13,844 bases of DNA from DAOTXK01 sp034430555 (GTDB taxonomy: Bacteria > Chloroflexota > Anaerolineae > Aggregatilineales > Ch27). The stretch lies in the NCBI GenBank assembly GCA_034430555.1, contig DAOUEM010000026.1, positions 1 through 13,844 of the forward strand, in the 5' to 3' direction. Positions 1 through 6,600 of the stretch are shown piece after piece (positions within the stretch are counted from its first letter, which is position 1; each line of letters starts with the position of its first letter). Made by a program: the position numbers and the translations under genes. The notes under the pieces are model-generated. The model saw only the letters and a list, made by a program, of their open reading frames with translations. It did no database searches and was not told the origin of the DNA.

Positions 1-486
1 GATGCCCTCCTCCAGGGCGCTGTCGCCGCCGCCCACGACGACGATTTCCTTCTCGCGGAAGAAAAAACCGTCGCACGTACCGCAGTAGCTGACTCCCCGC
101 CCGACCAATTCGTCCTCGCCGGGAACCTGCAGCTTGCGAGGGGTGGCGCCCACGGTGACGATCACGGCATCCGCCTCGTATTCGACGCCGTTCGCGGTCT
201 TGAGGTAAAAGGGCCGTTCCCTGGTAAAATCGACCTCGGCTACCGTGTCATACTCGATGCGGGCGCCAAAGCGCTCTGCCTGCTGCCGCATCAATTCGAC
301 CAATTCCGGGCCGGTCAGTCCCTCCGGAAAGCCGGGATAGTTTTCAACTTCGCTGGTCAGAGATATCTGACCGCCGAGCAAATCGCCGGCAAACACCAGA
401 GGGTTTAGATTGGCGCGGGCAGTATACAGCGCCGCAGTCAAGCCAGCCGGACCAGACCCTATGATGATGGCTTGTTCTCTCTGCAT
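1..486 (-). CDS. trxB: Thioredoxin reductase, 3' end beyond the window edge
   Basis: FAD- and NADPH-dependent reductase that passes electrons from NADPH to the thioredoxin disulfide in the cytoplasm. The visible 162 residues give the N-terminal FAD motif GSGPAG (residues 10-15), the GGQ and ENYPGFP segments usual for TrxB, the redox motif CGTC at 135-138 followed by DG, and the start of the NADPH-binding motif GGGDSA at 152-157. Full-length TrxB is about 310-330 residues, so roughly half lies left of base 1. The start is the ATG at 486; GAGGAG lies about 11 nt upstream. It stands alone on the minus strand, 226 nt from the small zinc-finger gene. The family call is firm. Closely related flavoproteins such as ferredoxin-NADP reductases lack the CxxC. 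Confidence 0.95.
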   Translation of the reverse strand, partial: MQREQAIIIGSGPAGLTAALYTARANLNPLVFAGDLLGGQISLTSEVENYPGFPEGLTGPELVELMRQQAERFGARIEYDTVAEVDFTRERPFYLKTANGVEYEADAVIVTVGATPRKLQVPGEDELVGRGVSYCGTCDGFFFREKEIVVVGGGDSALEEGI

Positions 487-534
487 GATGTGTCGTACTC
501 CTCAAACGGCATCTGCACTCCGCAGCGCTCATCC

Positions 535-550
535 CCGGTTGTAGAACCGG
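535..550 (-). other. Small hairpin in the trxB leader
   Basis: CCGGTT (535-540) and AACCGG (545-550) form a perfect 6-bp stem with a 4-nt loop, about 50 nt upstream of the trxB start. No U-run follows, so it is not an intrinsic terminator. Role unknown. Confidence 0.3.
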
Positions 551-571
551 TTATCAGGAAAGGCCGAGCAT

Positions 572-580
572 AGTATAACA
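572..580 (-). promoter_or_regulatory. Candidate extended -10 promoter element for trxB
   Basis: On the minus strand the sequence reads TG-T-TATACT, matching the extended -10 form TGnTATAAT at 8 of the 9 positions counting n. It lies 86 nt upstream of the trxB ATG. No convincing -35 hexamer sits 16-18 nt further upstream, which extended -10 promoters tolerate. Seen by eye only. Confidence 0.4.
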
Positions 581-678
581 GATACCGGATACCATATCGC
601 TAAATCGTTGCTGATGCCTATCACATCTTAAGGGGATTTGCTGCATCATCAGCCTGCCCCCCCCTCTGGTATACCTTT

Positions 679-701
679 GGATGGCGGCTAATCAGCCATC
701 C
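679..701 (-). other. Hairpin downstream of the zinc-finger gene
   Basis: GGATGGC (679-685) and GCCATCC (695-701) form a perfect 7-bp stem with a 9-nt loop, starting 12 nt after the stop codon of the zinc-finger gene. No T-run follows on either strand, so an intrinsic terminator is doubtful; it may protect the 3' end of the mRNA. Confidence 0.3.
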
Positions 702-712
702 GACGTTCAGGT

Positions 713-958
713 TTACTCGCTGAGCAAACCGGCGTTCTCCGCCCGGACAATCGCCAACAGCGCCTCGAATTCTTCACGACAGTCACCGCAAAAATCCAGG
801 TGCTCCTGAACAGCCGGCAAGAGCAGCGCCGGGTCTTCGCCGGCATTGATCAACTCTACCATGTGCGCCATTTCTTGATCACAGCCGTCACAATCGATCT
901 CGCCTTCATGGGCTGCGAAGATGGCTTCTACCATTGCCAACAGTTGATTAAATGCCAT
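713..958 (-). CDS. Small zinc-finger (zf-HC2-like) anti-sigma-type protein
   Basis: An 81-residue acidic protein with paired metal ligands: C23-x2-C26 near the N-terminus and H53-x3-C57-x2-C60 in the second half. The HxxxCxxC pattern followed by a leucine-rich helix is that of zinc-binding anti-sigma domains (ZAS/zf-HC2), which bind and hold ECF sigma factors. There is no membrane segment, so it would be a soluble regulator. It lies 84 nt downstream of the ECF sigma gene on the same strand, the usual position for a cognate anti-sigma factor. The ATG at 958 is preceded by GAGG at a 9-nt spacing. The anti-sigma role is inferred from ligand pattern and neighbourhood. With the sigma gene interrupted, it may have no full-length partner. 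Confidence 0.75.
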   Translation of the reverse strand: MAFNQLLAMVEAIFAAHEGEIDCDGCDQEMAHMVELINAGEDPALLLPAVQEHLDFCGDCREEFEALLAIVRAENAGLLSE

Positions 959-1022
959 GTTTCTAATCCTCTAAACCTGCAACTTCGGACGAAGTCATCC
1001 GAGGCGATCTTACCCCTCCCCA

Positions 1023-1058
1023 GTTCATTGGAACAGGCCTGTTCATTGGAACAGGTTC
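1023..1058. repeat. 18-bp tandem duplication across the sigma stop codon
   Basis: Two adjacent copies of an 18-bp unit, 1023-1040 and 1041-1058, share 15 identical bases (GTTCATTGGAACAGG). The second copy contains the last codons and the TGA stop of the sigma gene; the first lies just downstream. The layout suggests a recent slippage duplication at the gene end. Confidence 0.85.
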
Positions 1059-1696
1059 TGGATGTAATCCATCGACAGCCCTTGACCCTCCATAGCAGCC
1101 CGCAACTTGAGGCGGGCATCATGCAGGAGTTTATACAGCGCGTTACGATTGGTATCCATCTGCGCCGCCACGATTTCGAGCGGCACGCCCCTCAGCCCAA
1201 CCGCTTCCAGGGCCAAACGCTGGCGTTCGGTCAATGACTCACGGAGCGCCTCCCCGATCTTGGCCATGACGTCGGCCCGCTCGGTGGACTTCTCCGGGCC
1301 AATAGGTCCCGTAGTGGTGGCGGCAGCGCTGATGTCAGGCATCAACTCGCCGTCGATGGTCAGCTCTTCCAGGCTGAAGTCGCGATAACGGGCGCGCCGC
1401 AGCTCGCTGATGGCCACGCGCACGGCAACCTTGGTCGCCCAGGTGGTGAACTGGCTGTCTCCCCGGAAGGAATGCAGGTTTTTGAGGACGCGCAATGTCG
1501 CCTCCTGGGTAAAATCCTCGGCCATTTACGCCAACTCACTATGGGCGCGGCTAGCAAGATCGCTGCGTTCCCGGCTGAGGTAATAATAGATGCCCCGTTG
1601 CAGCCGAACCCGGAGATCTTCCAGTGCAGCCGATTGCTGAGGAGCGTCCGCCGCCTGCAAATCATGGAGCCATTGTTCATTCGTGCGCTTGGTCAC
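1043..1696 (-). pseudogene. ECF-type RNA polymerase sigma factor, interrupted by in-frame TAA
   Basis: Read in one frame from GTG 1696 to TGA 1043 this is a 217-codon sigma-70 family gene with a single internal stop, TAA at 1526-1528. Before it lie 56 residues (region 2 start: RGIYYYLSRERSDLASRAH, then SELA). After it the reading continues without a gap as MAEDFTQEATLRVLKNLHSF, then FTTWATKVAVRVAISELRR (region 2.2-2.4), a linker, and region 4 (LTERQRLALEAVGLRGVPLE and a HTH ending in KLLHDARLKL). Homology runs through the stop, so one codon (perhaps GAA or GAC/GAT) has become TAA. An ATG directly follows the TAA, so a 160-residue form starting at 1525 could arise by reinitiation, but it would lack region 1.2/2.1. 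The zinc-finger gene follows 84 nt downstream. GTG 1696 follows an in-frame TAG, with AGGA 11 nt upstream. A sequencing error is a real alternative. Confidence 0.8.
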
Positions 1697-1738
1697 CTAA
1701 GGCATTGTCCTGGCATGAATTCCGCTCGCTACGGCCCA

Positions 1739-1744
1739 ATTGTA
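1739..1744 (-). promoter_or_regulatory. Possible -10 element for the sigma gene
   Basis: TACAAT on the minus strand, about 43 nt upstream of the GTG start at 1696. The short inverted repeat GTGC/GCAC (1749-1758) lies just upstream. There is no good -35 at the right distance, so this is weak. The rest of the 234-nt divergent region (1697-1930) shows only this element and the cyclase promoter. Confidence 0.25.
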
Positions 1745-1832
1745 CCACGTGCGAGCACACCGCCCTATCGTTATCCCTGGGGCGCACCGTGTTGGAAGCG
1801 GACGGCCTGCGGGTCCGCGCCGGGGCAGAAGT

Positions 1833-1860
1833 TTGCGCCACCGAAGTCGCTGGGTATAAT
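1833..1860 (+). promoter_or_regulatory. Candidate promoter of the cyclase pair
   Basis: A perfect TATAAT (1855-1860) is preceded at a 16-nt spacing by TTGCGC (1833-1838), which matches the -35 consensus TTGACA at its first three bases. It lies about 70 nt upstream of the first cyclase start and reads toward it, making it the best promoter candidate in the divergent region. Confidence 0.5.
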
Positions 1861-1930
1861 GCGATAATAACCATGGATCAAATGACGCTGAAAAACAATA
1901 GACGCTTCATGTATTGCAGGCCTACTTAGC

Positions 1931-3700
1931 ATGATGACGACCTCGTCAAACCAGATAGAAGTATCCATCAGAGAAGCCGCCCAGCAACTGATTCGTGCCA
2001 TACACGATCTTGAGGGCGTGCTGCGTAATCAGCGCGATCTGCTCCGGCAGCGCGGGATGAGCCTGCCGCCCGGCGCCCTGACCGGCCTGCAGGACGTGCA
2101 GATTCGCCTGCAGAACCTGATGAATGATATGAAAACCGAAGACATCACGATGCGGCAGCTCCAAGCACTGGCCGAAACGACGGCGCTGATCAACAGCTCG
2201 CTCGACCTGGATACGGTCCTGAACAAAACAATGGACACCGTGATCCAACTGACGGGCGCCGAGCGTGGTTACCTCATGCTGCGCAACGAACAGACCGGCG
2301 AGATGGAATATCGCCTGGCCCGCAACCTCGATATGGAAACCATCGAACAAAGCGCCTTCACCGTCAGCCGCAGCGTGGTCAACCGTGTCGCCGAAACGGG
2401 CGAACCGGTCGTCACCACCAACGCCCAGGACGACCCGCGGTTTGCCTCCCAGGAGAGCATTGTCTCGTTTGCGCTGCGCAGCATCCTGTGCACGCCGCTA
2501 AAGCTGAAGGACGAAGTGACCGGCGTTATCTACGCGGATAACCGGATACGGTCGGGCCTGTTCCAGGAAAACGAACTGGGCCTGCTCAATGCCTTTGCCA
2601 ACCAAGCGGCCATCGCCATCGAGAACGCGCGCCTCTTTGAAAGAATCCGCGCCACCCTGGTCGAGATCAGCGAACTCAAAGACCTGATGGCTGATGTGTT
2701 CGCTTCGATTCCCAGCGGCGTGATCGTGACCGATGGGCGCAATGCCATCGAGACGTTCAACGAGGCGGCCGGTGCGATACTCAACCTCCGCCTGGAAGAT
2801 GCCGTGGGACGCACGATCAACGAAACCGTGCCTGCCCTGTCGGAAGGATTATCCCGCTTGCTGGAGGCGGTACGCACGGAAAATCGACGCAGCACGATTG
2901 AGTTGACCGCGACATTGGACGAGCGTGGGCCTCGCAACCTGAATTTGAAGCTCAGCCCTTTGCGCAACGTCGACCAGCAGATCGAAGGTGTGGCCGTCGT
3001 CCTGGACGATATGACGGACCTGCGGCAGCGGGAAGCCCAGTTGAATGTCGTCCGACGCTACCTGCCCCCGGCCATGGTCGATAACATCCAGAGCATCTCG
3101 CAACTCGGATTAGGCGGGGTTCGACGCGACATCACGGTGATGTACATCGACGTGCGCCCGGTTTATACGCTGCCGCCGGACATGGCCCCTAAAGAGCAGA
3201 TGGCCGCGCTCAACCGCTACCTGGCCGTCTCCAGTGATCCCATTCACCGGCATGGCGGCGTGATCGACAAATACATGGGCACCGAAGTCATGGCCCTGTT
3301 TAACACGCAGCTCAATCCCAGCGATACGCACAGCTGGGACGCCGTCCAAGCAGCTTTGGATATGGTAGATAACTTCCTGGTGCTGTACGCCGAACAGGGA
3401 GAAGAGCCTGGCAACGTTTATTATCGCATCGGCATTCACTGCGGCATTGCCACGATGGGCAATGTCGGCAGCACCAGTCGCCGCGAGTTTACGGCCATCG
3501 GCGACACAGTCAACCTGGCGCACCGGCTGGTCGATATGGCCAAACGAGGCGAAATCCTGGTCAGCGAGAATGTATATGCACCGTGCGCTCCGTACCTGGA
3601 ACACTCAGATAAAAAAATCGTGGTCGCGGACCGTGGTAAGATCGAGATTCGCGGCCGCAAGCAGACTGTCCGGTTGTATCAATTGCAGCGGGAGACGTAG
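1931..3700 (+). CDS. GAF-PAS-class III nucleotidyl cyclase, metal site incomplete (copy A)
   Basis: A 589-residue soluble signalling protein: helical N-terminus (1-75), GAF domain (about 80-236, with NAQDDPRFA and ENARLFE), PAS domain (about 250-370, from VFASIPSGVIVTDG), the linker RRYLPPAMV (375-383) and a class III cyclase domain (about 390-570). Against canonical residues, the first metal Asp is present (D407 in YIDVRP), but the second is Thr (KYMGTEV, T451), and GFT after D407 is PVY. The base-contacting Lys (K447), T521, and transition-state Asn and Arg (N528, R532 in GDTVNLAHR) are kept. It may be inactive as a homodimer but able to complete an active site with copy B, 8 nt downstream. 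An in-frame TGA at 1889 excludes a longer form; ATG 1934 is an alternative start. The Shine-Dalgarno is weak. The Lys/Thr pair favours ATP over GTP, an inference from family rules. Confidence 0.93.
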   Translation: MMTTSSNQIEVSIREAAQQLIRAIHDLEGVLRNQRDLLRQRGMSLPPGALTGLQDVQIRLQNLMNDMKTEDITMRQLQALAETTALINSSLDLDTVLNKTMDTVIQLTGAERGYLMLRNEQTGEMEYRLARNLDMETIEQSAFTVSRSVVNRVAETGEPVVTTNAQDDPRFASQESIVSFALRSILCTPLKLKDEVTGVIYADNRIRSGLFQENELGLLNAFANQAAIAIENARLFERIRATLVEISELKDLMADVFASIPSGVIVTDGRNAIETFNEAAGAILNLRLEDAVGRTINETVPALSEGLSRLLEAVRTENRRSTIELTATLDERGPRNLNLKLSPLRNVDQQIEGVAVVLDDMTDLRQREAQLNVVRRYLPPAMVDNIQSISQLGLGGVRRDITVMYIDVRPVYTLPPDMAPKEQMAALNRYLAVSSDPIHRHGGVIDKYMGTEVMALFNTQLNPSDTHSWDAVQAALDMVDNFLVLYAEQGEEPGNVYYRIGIHCGIATMGNVGSTSRREFTAIGDTVNLAHRLVDMAKRGEILVSENVYAPCAPYLEHSDKKIVVADRGKIEIRGRKQTVRLYQLQRET

Positions 3701-3708
3701 TACTCACT

Positions 3709-5469
3709 ATGTCCAATATTGAAACCAACCCCATGCAGAGCGTATATGCCAACGAGGCTGAGGCTATCGGCGCACTCCTGGGCGAGATCGAGAATCTTCT
3801 CCGCGCCCAACGCGATATCCTGAGACAGCGGGGCATGACGCTGCCGCTGGGTGCGTTGCAAAAGCTGGCGGAAATCCGCCAGGCCATGGACGACATTGGC
3901 CTGCGCCTGCAAGGACGGCACATTGAGGTCAACCGGCTGCGAGCGCTGGCCGAAACATCCGCCCTGATCAACAGCTCCCTGGGCCTGGACGAAGTGCTCA
4001 ACAGCGTGATAGATACCGTGATCCGCCTGACGGGCGCCGAGCGCGGGTATATCATGCTGCGCGATGAAGAGACAGGCGAGATGGTCTTCCGCATCGCCCG
4101 CAACCTCAACCAGGAGACCATCGAAAAAGGCTCGTTCATCGTCAGCCAGAGCGTGGTCAACAAGGTGGCTGAGACCGGCGCCCCCGTGCTGACCACCAAC
4201 GCCCAGGACGACCCGCGCTTCGCCAACCATGAGAGCGTGCTCTCCTATTCCCTGTTGAGCATCCTGTGTGTACCGCTCAAAGTAAAAGACACGGTGACGG
4301 GCGTCGTCTATGCGGACAACAGCATCCGGGCCGGCCTGTTCGCCGAAAGCGAACTGGAACTCCTGTATGCCTTCGCCAACCAGGCAGCGATCGCCATCGA
4401 AAACGCCCGGCGGACCGAGGGTGTCCGCGCCACCCTGCGCGAAGTCACGGAGCAGCAAGAGCTGCTGGAGAACACCTTTGCATCGGTGGCCAGCGGCGTC
4501 ATCACCACCGATCTCCACGATAATATCATTATCTATAACCAGGCGGCGGAAAACATTTTTAGCATACCGTTCGACCAAGCCTTAAACATGCCTTTGGACA
4601 CCGCGCTCCCCCCGCTGGGCGACGAATTTTACGAGAGATTTAAGGCCGTTCACCAGGAGGGCAGCAACCAGGAAATCGAACTGGCGCCAACTATCAACGG
4701 GCGCGGTCAGGTTTACCTGGATATGCGGCTCAGTCCGCTCAAAACGCACGAACAGACCACGCAAGGCGTGACCATCCTGATAGACGACCTGACAGAGATG
4801 CGCCGCCGTGAGGAAACGCTCAAAGAAGTGGAGCGTTACCTGCCCCCGGCCATGGTGGAAAACATCCGGACAATCGACACGATCGAACTGGGCGGCGAAG
4901 AGCGCGAGATCAGCGTCGTGTTTGCCGACGTGCGCGGCTTCACCACCTTTTCCGAGAGCCTGGAGCCGGAAGAGCTGATGACGATCATCAATCGCTACCT
5001 CTCCGTCAGCAGCGACGCCGTCCATCTCTATGAAGGCATTATCGACAAATACATGGGGGACGCCGTCGTCGGCATCTACAACACCCAACTCAACCCGCAG
5101 GATGACGATCATGCCCTGCGTGCCGTCCGTGCGGCGATGAGCATGAGTTATGATATCCAGGCGCTGCACGAAACACTTCCCAAGCCCTTTCGCCTGTGGT
5201 TTGGCGTCGGCATCGATACCGGCGCAGCCGTGTTGGGCAATGTAGGCAGCGAGGATCGGAAAGAGTTCACCGCTCTGGGCCAGCCGGTCAACTACGCAAA
5301 AAGGCTCCAGGAAGCGGCAGAGCCGGGTGAGATCATCATCTCAGAAGCAACGTATGAGCGCGTCCATGAACGGTTCGACGTGGAACGCATTGCCCGCCCC
5401 CTCCGCGGAGAAGCCGAGCCGCGTACCATGTACAAGGTCCTGGGCTTCAAGCGGAGAAACGGCGAATAA
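3709..5469 (+). CDS. GAF-PAS-class III adenylate cyclase, complete catalytic set (copy B)
   Basis: A 586-residue paralogue of copy A, alignable almost without gaps: helical N-terminus, GAF (about 80-236), PAS (about 250-370), RRREETLKEVERYLPPAMV linker and cyclase domain (about 390-570). All canonical residues are visible: metal Asp D407 (FADVRGFT) and D451 (KYMGDAV), K447, T521, N528 and R532 (GQPVNYAKR). The usual Asp-Thr before Val-Asn is Gln-Pro here, not one of the catalytic positions. It should convert ATP to cAMP and diphosphate, with GAF/PAS ligand sensing as the likely control; no membrane segment is present. The start is 8 nt after the stop of copy A, and the only purine-rich stretch (GGGAGA) lies inside the end of that gene, so translation is probably coupled. 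A 13-bp tandem repeat begins right after the stop. Confidence 0.95.
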   Translation: MSNIETNPMQSVYANEAEAIGALLGEIENLLRAQRDILRQRGMTLPLGALQKLAEIRQAMDDIGLRLQGRHIEVNRLRALAETSALINSSLGLDEVLNSVIDTVIRLTGAERGYIMLRDEETGEMVFRIARNLNQETIEKGSFIVSQSVVNKVAETGAPVLTTNAQDDPRFANHESVLSYSLLSILCVPLKVKDTVTGVVYADNSIRAGLFAESELELLYAFANQAAIAIENARRTEGVRATLREVTEQQELLENTFASVASGVITTDLHDNIIIYNQAAENIFSIPFDQALNMPLDTALPPLGDEFYERFKAVHQEGSNQEIELAPTINGRGQVYLDMRLSPLKTHEQTTQGVTILIDDLTEMRRREETLKEVERYLPPAMVENIRTIDTIELGGEEREISVVFADVRGFTTFSESLEPEELMTIINRYLSVSSDAVHLYEGIIDKYMGDAVVGIYNTQLNPQDDDHALRAVRAAMSMSYDIQALHETLPKPFRLWFGVGIDTGAAVLGNVGSEDRKEFTALGQPVNYAKRLQEAAEPGEIIISEATYERVHERFDVERIARPLRGEAEPRTMYKVLGFKRRNGE

Positions 5470-5508
5470 GCGGCCATCTGCTGCCGCCATCCGCCGCCGC
5501 CATCCGTC
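5470..5508. repeat. Three copies of a 13-bp tandem repeat
   Basis: Units at 5470-5482, 5483-5495 and 5496-5508. The last two are GCCGCCATCCGCC and GCCGCCATCCGTC; the first differs from the middle unit at 3 of 13 positions. The array starts at the first base after the TAA of cyclase copy B and lies in the convergent gap before the next minus-strand gene. Confidence 0.85.
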
Positions 5509-5545
5509 GCTGGTTCTGGCTTGAATGACAACGCTGCTAAATGCC

Positions 5546-5567
5546 GTGTTTACTCCAGGGTAAACAC
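5546..5567. other. Hairpin spanning the stop codon of the 5550 gene
   Basis: GTGTTTAC (5546-5553) and GTAAACAC (5560-5567) form a perfect 8-bp stem with a 6-nt loop that includes the TAA stop codon (5550-5552, minus strand). There is no U-run on either side. It could act as a weak bidirectional 3' end element between the convergent genes. Confidence 0.45.
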
Positions 5568-6425
5568 CTGGCTGGCGACGCCATCCCCGCCCAGCGACAG
5601 CCGGATTTCATAGGTACCCGGCCCAAAACCGTCAGCCTCTCCGAAAAAGAATACGTTCTCCCCGGCTTCCCCACCGCTCCATAAGTACGCCCCACCCTGA
5701 ACGACGATCCCTTCTGACAACAGGAGTCGTTCCCAGGCGACGCCGTCGGTCAGGCCGCTATAACGCACCCAGAAGTAAATGCGGGTGATTCCCGAATCCG
5801 CTGGCGTTTCCCGGTTTACCGGTTGGAGATCGCCGGTTACCGCGCTGTCCACCGCCGTGATTTCAAGCACGGCTTCGGGCAGTGGCGTGATGCGCGATTC
5901 GAGCGGATGCACGACCGGCTCCGTGGGTGATGGGGTGGACGACGGGCTGGCCGTCGGGCTGGGCGAAGACGAGGTGACCGTTTCCGCAGGCTGAACGCTC
6001 GGGGCAGGCGTCGGGGATTCGTCAGTTGCAGGTGTTAGCGTTGGCGTTGGCGTCGCGGAAAGGCGAGACTGGATGGTTGTCGTGACAGCGGCAGGTGTCG
6101 CGGTGGCCGGTTCGGCCGTGGCCGTGATGACCAGTGGGGTCAGGCTGGGGACCGTCGTCTCCGTCGTATCGTTCGTTACGTCAGGTCCCTCCAGGATCGC
6201 CTGGGCAAACCCGCTGAACAGGCAGATCGCAGCGGCCACGAAAGCCATCGTTAACGAAACGAGGAACAATTCCCAGCCGTGCAGGCTGGCAGAGCGCCGC
6301 ATCCGCCAGTAAGGCTCGCGCCGACCGCGTCGAAAGTACCACAGGGCAACCACAAACAGTAAAGCGGCCAGCAGCGACAAACCGCCGACCAGAAACGGTA
6401 CCAGGGATTCCAGTATCTCAGGCAT
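5550..6425 (-). CDS. Two-TM envelope protein with Thr/Pro-rich linker, function unknown
   Basis: A 291-residue protein of unrecognised family. Two hydrophobic segments (about 7-31 and 51-76) with a basic loop between them (FRRGRREPYWRMRR) suggest two membrane spans. A low-complexity Ser/Thr/Pro stretch (about 85-175) follows, containing SLTPLVITATAEP and PTPTLTPATDE. The C-terminal 110 residues look beta-rich, with alternating aromatic and hydrophobic residues (IYFWVRYSG, ENVFFFGEADGFGPGTYEI), like a small Ig-fold or carbohydrate-binding sandwich. The linker and last domain would lie outside the membrane. The ATG at 6425 has AAGG about 10 nt upstream. It ends convergent to cyclase copy B and lies downstream of the SGNH lipoprotein gene, with which it shares the LTPLVITAT motif; the two may act together at the cell surface. 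Confidence 0.8.
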   Translation of the reverse strand: MPEILESLVPFLVGGLSLLAALLFVVALWYFRRGRREPYWRMRRSASLHGWELFLVSLTMAFVAAAICLFSGFAQAILEGPDVTNDTTETTVPSLTPLVITATAEPATATPAAVTTTIQSRLSATPTPTLTPATDESPTPAPSVQPAETVTSSSPSPTASPSSTPSPTEPVVHPLESRITPLPEAVLEITAVDSAVTGDLQPVNRETPADSGITRIYFWVRYSGLTDGVAWERLLLSEGIVVQGGAYLWSGGEAGENVFFFGEADGFGPGTYEIRLSLGGDGVASQVFTLE

Positions 6426-6578
6426 CGACTCGCCGCCTTAAACACCAGCGCGATAGTCATGCGCCCCCACACCTTGATCCTGCCCCATACAGGATAATCA
6501 CGATGCCGCCCGATAGGCCCCCAGGCAGCCCACTCACATGCTCAACAACTGTCCTATTGTACACGATCCAGGCCGTCA

Positions 6579-6600
6579 CCGGCGCTTGCTCAACCGCCGG
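6579..6600. other. Hairpin spanning the stop codon of the SGNH lipoprotein gene
   Basis: CCGGCG (6579-6584) and CGCCGG (6595-6600) are perfect inverted arms around the TGA stop (6590-6592, minus strand). No U-run follows. The layout resembles the hairpin across the stop of the next gene at 5546-5567. Confidence 0.35.

Noticed and set aside
1526..1528. Stop-codon recoding or readthrough in the sigma gene
   Set aside because: TAA is not a recoded codon for selenocysteine or pyrrolysine and is the least leaky stop; no supporting structure seen.
1873..1929. 18-codon ORF upstream of cyclase A, ending one base before its ATG
   Set aside because: No ribosome site and no recognisable leader-peptide sequence; short ORFs of this size are expected by chance.
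3561..4578. Long minus-strand ORFs opposite the cyclases
   Set aside because: Shadows of the two paralogous cyclase genes; they mirror each other only because the genes are duplicates.
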